NCBI GenBank assembly: GCA_934047225.1
Contig: OW203989.1
Span: forward strand, 14,297,977 to 14,361,976
DNA from: Ypsolopha sequella
Lineage: Eukaryota > Arthropoda > Insecta > Lepidoptera > Ypsolophidae
Reading direction: 5' to 3'
Length of the DNA: 64,000 bases
Shown here: positions 57,748 through 64,000 of the stretch, in pieces
Layout: each line of letters begins with the position of its first letter
Numbering within the stretch: the first letter of the stretch is position 1
The notes under the pieces: model-generated
Database searches by the model: none
Told to the model about the DNA's origin: nothing
What the model saw: only the letters and a program-made list of their open reading frames with translations
Made by a program: the position numbers and the translations under genes

Positions 57748-59891
57748 AACAGACGTAAACGTAAAACAAACTTTGTCTACGCCGCGTCTCGTAGGTGTTT
57801 GCGGCGGTGGCAAAGCGTAGACCTGCTACGCCGTAGCCATGAGTACTACAAAATACTGAATATGAGAAACTATAGAAATTGACAATTTGTGCCATATTAT
57901 TCAAAAATCTTTCCAATGTAATGTATCAGGTGGTTTTGTGAAATAAATCCTATGAGCTATTAACACAAAACTTTAATCTGCAACATTTTCAGCTAAAATT
58001 TAATACAAGCAAATGCATATGCTATCAAATTTGAAACACAAAACAAAATTTCAATATAGATATCTCACCCGTGCCTATGCATATTGCATAAAACGCTGCC
58101 AGTTAGTGTGTTTTTAAGGATTTATGCATTGAAAACCGATGAAAGTGCCTATGATGCGACACGGCAGATAAAACTTTTTTGTCGCGTTTCAAAAATGTAT
58201 TTACGGGAACAATTGTATACATTGATCACGTACCACACCGTTTCCGACGAAAGGTACTCGTATAATCCAATCAATTATGACCGTGCTTCCAATTCGTTGC
58301 AATCGGGAGGGCGAAGATTAAATAAAAAGTATGGAGCACTCTCACGGGTGTATGCGATTTTAATTGATAGGAATCTGTAGTAGGTTTGCAATAACTACGG
58401 CAAAAATAACGAATTTCGAGCGGTTTTAATCGAAAACTGGTGATGTACTCGTCCATACGACCAACTTTCAATATGAATTCAATCACGAAATAGTAAATAA
58501 AATTCTGCTGTTCTATTTTGGTCCAGCAGGTATTGCACTTTTAAAACATCTGTCTTTTACAAATTCGGGGTTGTTTTCACAGTAAAAAAAAGGAAAAGTG
58601 CCAAGACAGTTTGCGTATCCAAAACCACTTAAGAGCGCACCGAGCTTTTTAAACAGTCAAACACATTTTTATAACCCTTGTTTGAAGTAGTAAACAATTA
58701 TATTAAAATCTAGGGAAATATATTGGTACTATTGGGTATATATACTAGACTGTATACACGAAGGAAACACACTATTTGATAAAGTTGGCTCGATAGAATA
58801 AATTCGCAAAGTTACCTCTTTTCGAGTAATTTTTTTCCCTATTTCTCTACTTTTTTATACAAATAAGTAATTTGATATTATGATTAATTTACTAAAATAA
58901 AGTTCATAGATGACTGGAGCGTTTATACACGATAGTTTTTTATTTAAGAACAATATAATGAAAATAACAACGATAACCATTGAAAAAGTGCAAAAGTTTG
59001 GTTATTATCTTTACTCTTTACAAGTAAAGAAAAAGACAGAGACAAAGGCAAACGCTCGGTGCGCCTTTAAATGAGAAGGCGAGCCTAAATGCGTTAAGAG
59101 ACAACACAAAAAAATATTTCCAACATTAAAGAAAACATAGACGGCTTCACTTTCTATTTATAACGGACAACTTCCTAAAATATATTTTTAAGATAAATCG
59201 TTTTGATTCTGTGGTTATTTAAACGCTTAAAAACTCTTTGAAAAACACTTAGGCACCCATAGACTTAGCTGTATATATCCTAAGTCTATGTAAATATAGA
59301 CATATTTATTTTTAATCTGATTTGAAACAAATGAAAAGACGTTCAGTGCTACAAGGATCTTTTGCCGCGTGGATGACAATGGCGTGACAGGTGCTGTGTT
59401 AGTTCCGATTTTGAACACAACCAATTCACGCGCCAAAAGAGTCTTGTAGCACGGTATATACATGCATATTTTTGGTGCGTTCTTAGCATAGTTCCGTGCT
59501 TATTTTGAAACGTAGTATTTTAAATGGCTTAATATTGTATCCAATAATCGAATACAGTACCTAAATGACAGTTGTTTAAAGAAAGGTGTCCGCGTTTTAT
59601 GGAAAGAGCGACTAGTGCGAAATTTTGTCTTTGTTTTTAACTTTGATATTGCTAACGGCTCTTATCAATTGTTCACCTTATTTTATATATTGCAAAACCG
59701 TTTGAAAACGGGCCTCAACTGAAAATCAGCGCAGTGGCTTGCCTCTGCATTATGCTGAGTTGAGGACCTTTTCTACTTCCACAGCACCTACATTATTTAT
59801 TAGTTTTAGTTGTGTTTTTTCTTTTTTAATTGTAAAATGTGTATTTTTTCTTTTCTTTGTCGTGTGTTGCTGTGGAAGTGGAATAAAGAAG
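57748..59891. other. Unassigned intergenic DNA
   Basis: Copy of 5509-7652. Confidence 0.5.
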
Positions 59892-59892
59892 T

Positions 59893-59943
<51 letters not shown>

Positions 59944-59956
59944 ATATCTATCTATT
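59892..59956 (+). repeat. (atct)n microsatellite (third copy)
   Basis: Same length as the other two copies. Confidence 0.95.
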
Positions 59957-60953
59957 TAGTTATCGTATTATCAGCAAGCATTATCATATAATTATAGTTC
60001 CGTACTCTGACCGTCTCGTTTCAAAATGGTAACAGAATTTTTGGGCGAATTACAGAATATACAGTTTTGCGAAACACTCGCTACGTTTAAGGTCAGATGC
60101 ACAACTTCAAATGACCATTTCACACTGTGTAAATTAGTCAATCTGTTTAATAAAAGTAAAATAGATAAAAGACTTACAGGTCTAATCTAAACATTTTAGA
60201 AAAAACGCAAAAGCTTTAAGTTCGCTCAATAAAAAAGAATACGAAGTTACCTCTAAATTTTATGTTTTTCGAGTGTTAAAGGGCCTTCCTTAAATTATAC
60301 AGCCTTGAAGTGACCAATGAGCCTTTGGAATAATTTAATAATTACATCTAGAAGGCGAGTTTTTAAATAAAAACGCAGTTTTTCGTGAGCGCGTGTTTCT
60401 TGGTGATCCTAACAGCCACGGCTGAGAACGTACTATTTTAAAGCAAAAGGAAAAATCGTATAGTTCAATTCTGATTGATGCAAAATGAGGTGCTCAATTT
60501 AACCTTGTATGCACCCTTAACGCACGATGCGAGGAGTAACCCACATGTTCCTTTATTATGAATTCTCACAAAAGTTTGAATCTTCAAACCGTATAAGGCC
60601 TTGAAATTTTCCAAAACTGAATTCAGTGCCAAATTAGAAACCGTCGCGTAACCCGAAGAAACTGTACGATTAAAGTGAAACTGGTCAGACGAATTCTGAC
60701 AATATAATTATTGTGAGTAGCCGTTCATAATTTTAATTATCAATGTAGGTAGTTACAACCAAGTGCTATTTTACGAAATAATACCTTTTTGTGGCTTCCT
60801 CCGCACGTATTTCATTTTCTGATATTTGCTAGGAAGAACACTTAAAGGACTTTATAAATGTTGATAGATTACAGTTTAAATATAGAATAACTAAAATAAA
60901 ATATACTTCGAGGACTCTTGGGCTTGGCCTCAGTTGCATAAAAATATAAAATA
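59957..60953. other. Unassigned DNA
   Basis: Copy of 39609-40605, in the unrearranged arrangement. Confidence 0.5.
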
Positions 60954-61489
60954 CTAGCTTTTGCCCGCGGCTTCGCTCGCGTTGATTTAAGTTTTTTGTA
61001 GTCCTACCGAATCTTCGAGTCTTTTAATATTTTTGGACTATTAATTTTAAAGTACGTGTTTGACTTAAAATTTCAGCTACGTACGTAACGTAATTCAGTA
61101 GTTACGGCGTGAAGGAGTAACAAACATCACTTTTCTATAGGTACTTGATATTCTATTGCCATCCATTAAGAACTGATTTAGGAATAAAAAGTAACTTATG
61201 TGCTATTCCTACATTTATGCAAAGTTTCAGCCCAATCGGGTAAGTAGTTACGGCGTGAAGGAGTAACACATACATTTTCTATAGAAACTTGACACCCCAC
61301 ATATCATCCCATGGGAACTGATTTATGAGATAAAAAGTAGCCTACGTCTTATTCCAGGGGCAGAACTTAATTTTTGAAAAATTTTAGCCCAATCAATTTA
61401 GTAGTTACGACGTGAAGGAGTAACAAACATTCATACATCCATCCTTTCGTCCTTCCACCCAATCTGTCGCATTTATAATATTAGTGGGA
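60954..61489 (-). mobile_element. Lep1-like Helitron (third copy)
   Basis: Same as 40606-41141. Confidence 0.8.
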
Positions 61490-61573
61490 TGGGAAGTGGG
61501 ATAGTGGGATGGGAGTGGGACGGAATTATGGGAAGTATTATATGTTTCTGTTAAGGCGCTTCATGCTGCGAAT

Positions 61574-61899
61574 GTGCTGCCACTATAGAAAAAAAATCAT
61601 TATTTACTCACTAGAATAATTATTGAAAATTTGCTCAAGTAAATGCGTAGATATAGCAATGAACTATTTTTAAATAGCATAGTTTTCATATACAACGTCT
61701 TTGATGAACTAAAATTTAAACTTTTGCTAAGAACGGCCGCTTTTAACATAACTTGAAATTTTAGCTCATCAAAGACGTTGTATATGAAAACTATGCTATT
61801 TAAAAATAGTTCATTGCTATATCTACACATTTACTTGAGCAGATTTTCATTTATTATTCTAGTAAGTAAATAATGATTTTATTTCTAAAGTGGCAGCAC
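61574..61899. mobile_element. 326-bp foldback MITE (third copy)
   Basis: Same as 41226-41551. Confidence 0.9.
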
Positions 61900-62581
61900 T
61901 TTATACTTGTGTTTTGTACAGTCTGTCTGTCACAAGCTTCCAATTTCTAAAACACTTGCCTGAGAATACTAAAATTTGGTAGAAGAATGTGTATATACTC
62001 TTCTTAACAATAATTTAGGTTATACACAGACATAACATAACAAGACAGACGGATGGACAAATACACTCTAAACTGTTTCCATAGTTCAGAGCGTATATTA
62101 AAGTCATAATTATTTTCACCAAGTAAACATAACAATAAACTTAACTCAATAAATAAAAATTAACAATTATAGTGATGAGAAAAACAATTTCAATTAATTT
62201 CTATTTACAAGTTTGAAATAATTTCGCAACTAACTGTTCAACAAGTAATACAAAACATTAAAAGATAAAAGTTTATCCCATCAGATTCCTTCATGAGAGT
62301 GTTCCGACGGACAATGTAGTGGAACGACCGTACGTGCTGAAAACTTACTGAAAATGAGTCTGGGCAGGAACACACCCAGGAGTGAAGGGGCAAAACTACA
62401 TTTCTGTTTTCTCTTTAACCCCCGACCAAAACGAAAACCCTACATCTCGTATGAAACTAACAGTCTGATTACGAATAAATTTTCATCATGTGGCAAAGCA
62501 AACAACAAGTAAGAAATATTAATTACGCTGGCGTAAAAACTGAGCTAATCAGTGATGACAAATCATACAATCAATGTACAA
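61900..62581. other. Unassigned AT-rich DNA
   Basis: Copy of 41552-42233. No gene or repeat recognised. Confidence 0.5.
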
Positions 62582-62731
62582 CCCGGTCACATTATCTCGA
62601 GACCTCGCTGGAATGCCGAACCACCCGCCCGTTCTCCTTTCACCTCCCCGCGCTCGCCATGGCGCGTCTATATCTGAGCGCCGACGCGACGTGACGTCAT
62701 CGACGCCAGGTCTCGAGATAATGTGACCGGG
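62582..62731. mobile_element. 150-bp GC-rich MITE (third copy)
   Basis: Same as 42234-42383. Confidence 0.8.
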
Positions 62732-63273
62732 ATGTAATGATGATTTTATAGCATTTACCAGGTACCGAAAAGAAATTTCATTTAACAAGTTTTCAAAACT
62801 GGAAATTGGAAGTGAGAAAGGGCGAGTTATTTAGAAATAAAGTAAAATTGAACCATCAAATAGCTTTATGATAGCTCAAAATTTCAAATATCAAGCCCAG
62901 GATTTAGATATTCGAAAAAATCATTCTATAGGGCACAAAAATTACGTCATAAAAATTACGTCTTTCATAGAGGAAATCATCATTGCTTAGTTTAGTCAAC
63001 TGACACGTTTACACAGTACATATAGCTGAAATATGTACATTAAAATAGTAACTTTGACCCTAACAAAGATTCCTGGTTCCGTCCCTTTCGAAAGCTTTCG
63101 AATAGAATTGAAAGACATTGTACAAGATCGAGTCATATAATGGGCTGCAGAATGAAACTGCTGGTTATGACTATTGTCGACTTAGAGACCGTTCCCATAC
63201 TTCCGTTATAGTTTCGATAAGGGGCTACTTATTCCAAAATAGTTTGTAACTTGTTGTTGTAAGTCATAATAAG
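62732..63273. other. Unassigned AT-rich DNA
   Basis: Copy of 42384-42925. No gene recognised. Confidence 0.5.
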
Positions 63274-63627
63274 TACAAGGTGGCGCAAAAGTAATGTCAT
63301 AATTTGAACTGCCATTTTGTTATAAATGAAAAAAAGAGCTCTGTTGTTATAAAAAGTTCATTTGAAAGTGTAAAATTGATGACACAAAATTGGAAAAAAA
63401 ATATATCGATCAAATGACTACCTCCCGAGTTGATGCATAATTGCGTTCGTTTTACGGAATTTTGAATTATTGCTCGCAAGACATATTCTGGCTTTCTGGC
63501 TCTAAATTGGTGACTTCTTTCAAGAGTTGCAAGGTTCGTGGTTTGTTGTGGCGAGATTTTAAAATGCCCCAAAGGAAGTAGTTTGGTGCTGTTAGATCTG
63601 GCAATCTGGTCCTGTTAGATCTGGTGA
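63274..63627 (-). pseudogene. Mariner transposase remnant (third copy)
   Basis: Same as 42926-43279. The window ends before the LINE of this copy. Confidence 0.85.
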
Positions 63628-64000
63628 TCTGGTCGGCCAGTTCAAATATCGAAAACGGGAGATTAAAAGTTGTACTCATATTTCTCAAGCACACTTATAT
63701 AAGGTAATACACAGGCAAACAGAGGGCGGCGCAGCGTGATTACAAACGCCTGTTAATTTCGGCCTGGTACTTGGCCAGAGTGTTTCGGCCAGTCAAGAGG
63801 CCGAAACCAACATGACATCAACCCAAGTCTACATAAATGTACTATCAAACATAAGAATTTAATTATTTTAATTTTAAATTTTTTGCATTCGGCTGTCCTA
63901 AATCAATACTAGGTATTTTGTCGTGACAGTTTCTTCTTTTTTTCAAGTTTTTAAACACGTTTTGTATCAAAATCCATTAAATTAAATGAAACATGACTCA
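63628..64000. other. Unassigned DNA to the window edge
   Basis: Copy of 43280-43652, upstream of where the LINE of this unit would begin. Confidence 0.5.

Larger units (their letters stand above)
49096..64000 (+). repeat. Third copy of the tandem unit, cut by the window edge
   Basis: It matches 28730-43652. Differences seen: an 18-bp shorter poly-A and base 54690 (a, versus c at 2451 and 34342). Confidence 0.95.

Overview
This is eukaryotic, transposon-dense, AT-rich DNA, almost certainly from a moth or butterfly (Lepidoptera). The evidence is the combination of repeats: a dispersed element carrying 'ggccaagtgcgagtc' and (gacggaca)n, a Lep1-type Helitron (TC...CTAG ends, internal 'gttactccttcacgccgtaac'), an element bounded by 'aaccgacttcaa', RTE- and R4/Dong-type LINEs, a CR1/Daphne-like LINE and a tRNA-derived SINE. 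I found no host protein-coding gene. Every convincing coding stretch belongs to a retrotransposon or a DNA transposon.

Layout. The main structure is a 20,366-bp unit present as one complete copy (28730-49095), a following tandem copy running off the right edge (49096-64000), and a partial earlier copy at the left edge (1-8317, matching 31892-40208). Copies look almost identical: I saw one substitution (54690), a poly-A tract of 50 versus 32 bases, and one amino-acid change in a LINE. The left copy stops matching at 8317. After 4.8 kb of other sequence, 7,354 bp of the unit reappear inverted (13094-20447, matching 40102-47455 reversed). 107 bp (8211-8317 and 20341-20447) are therefore present in both orientations. 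From 20448 to 28729 lies sequence specific to this region, including most of an R4-type LINE.

Nested insertions around 24.6-32.2 kb can be read in order. An old lepidopteran repeat (minus strand) was hit by an RTE LINE, leaving an 11-bp duplication gactcgcactt (24900-24910 and 32137-32147). The RTE's (TAA)n tail then received a 5'-truncated R4/Dong-like LINE. The R4 reading frame was later interrupted by a 1.1-kb non-coding element (28607-29750), whose left end forms a 356-bp near-perfect palindrome. The tandem-copy junction falls inside that palindrome.

The most gene-like locus is the CR1/Daphne-like LINE at 44898-49052, with an intact ORF1 (PHD finger, coiled coil, RRM-like region) and an intact ORF2 (endonuclease plus reverse transcriptase) overlapping by 14 nt. 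Its inverted copy at 13094-15651 lost the 3' half of ORF2. The rest is foldback MITEs, a mariner remnant, microsatellites, a 20-bp minisatellite and unassigned AT-rich DNA. Near-identical amplification, nesting and lack of host genes would fit a W chromosome, heterochromatin or a piRNA-source locus. That is inference, and an assembly artefact must be excluded first.
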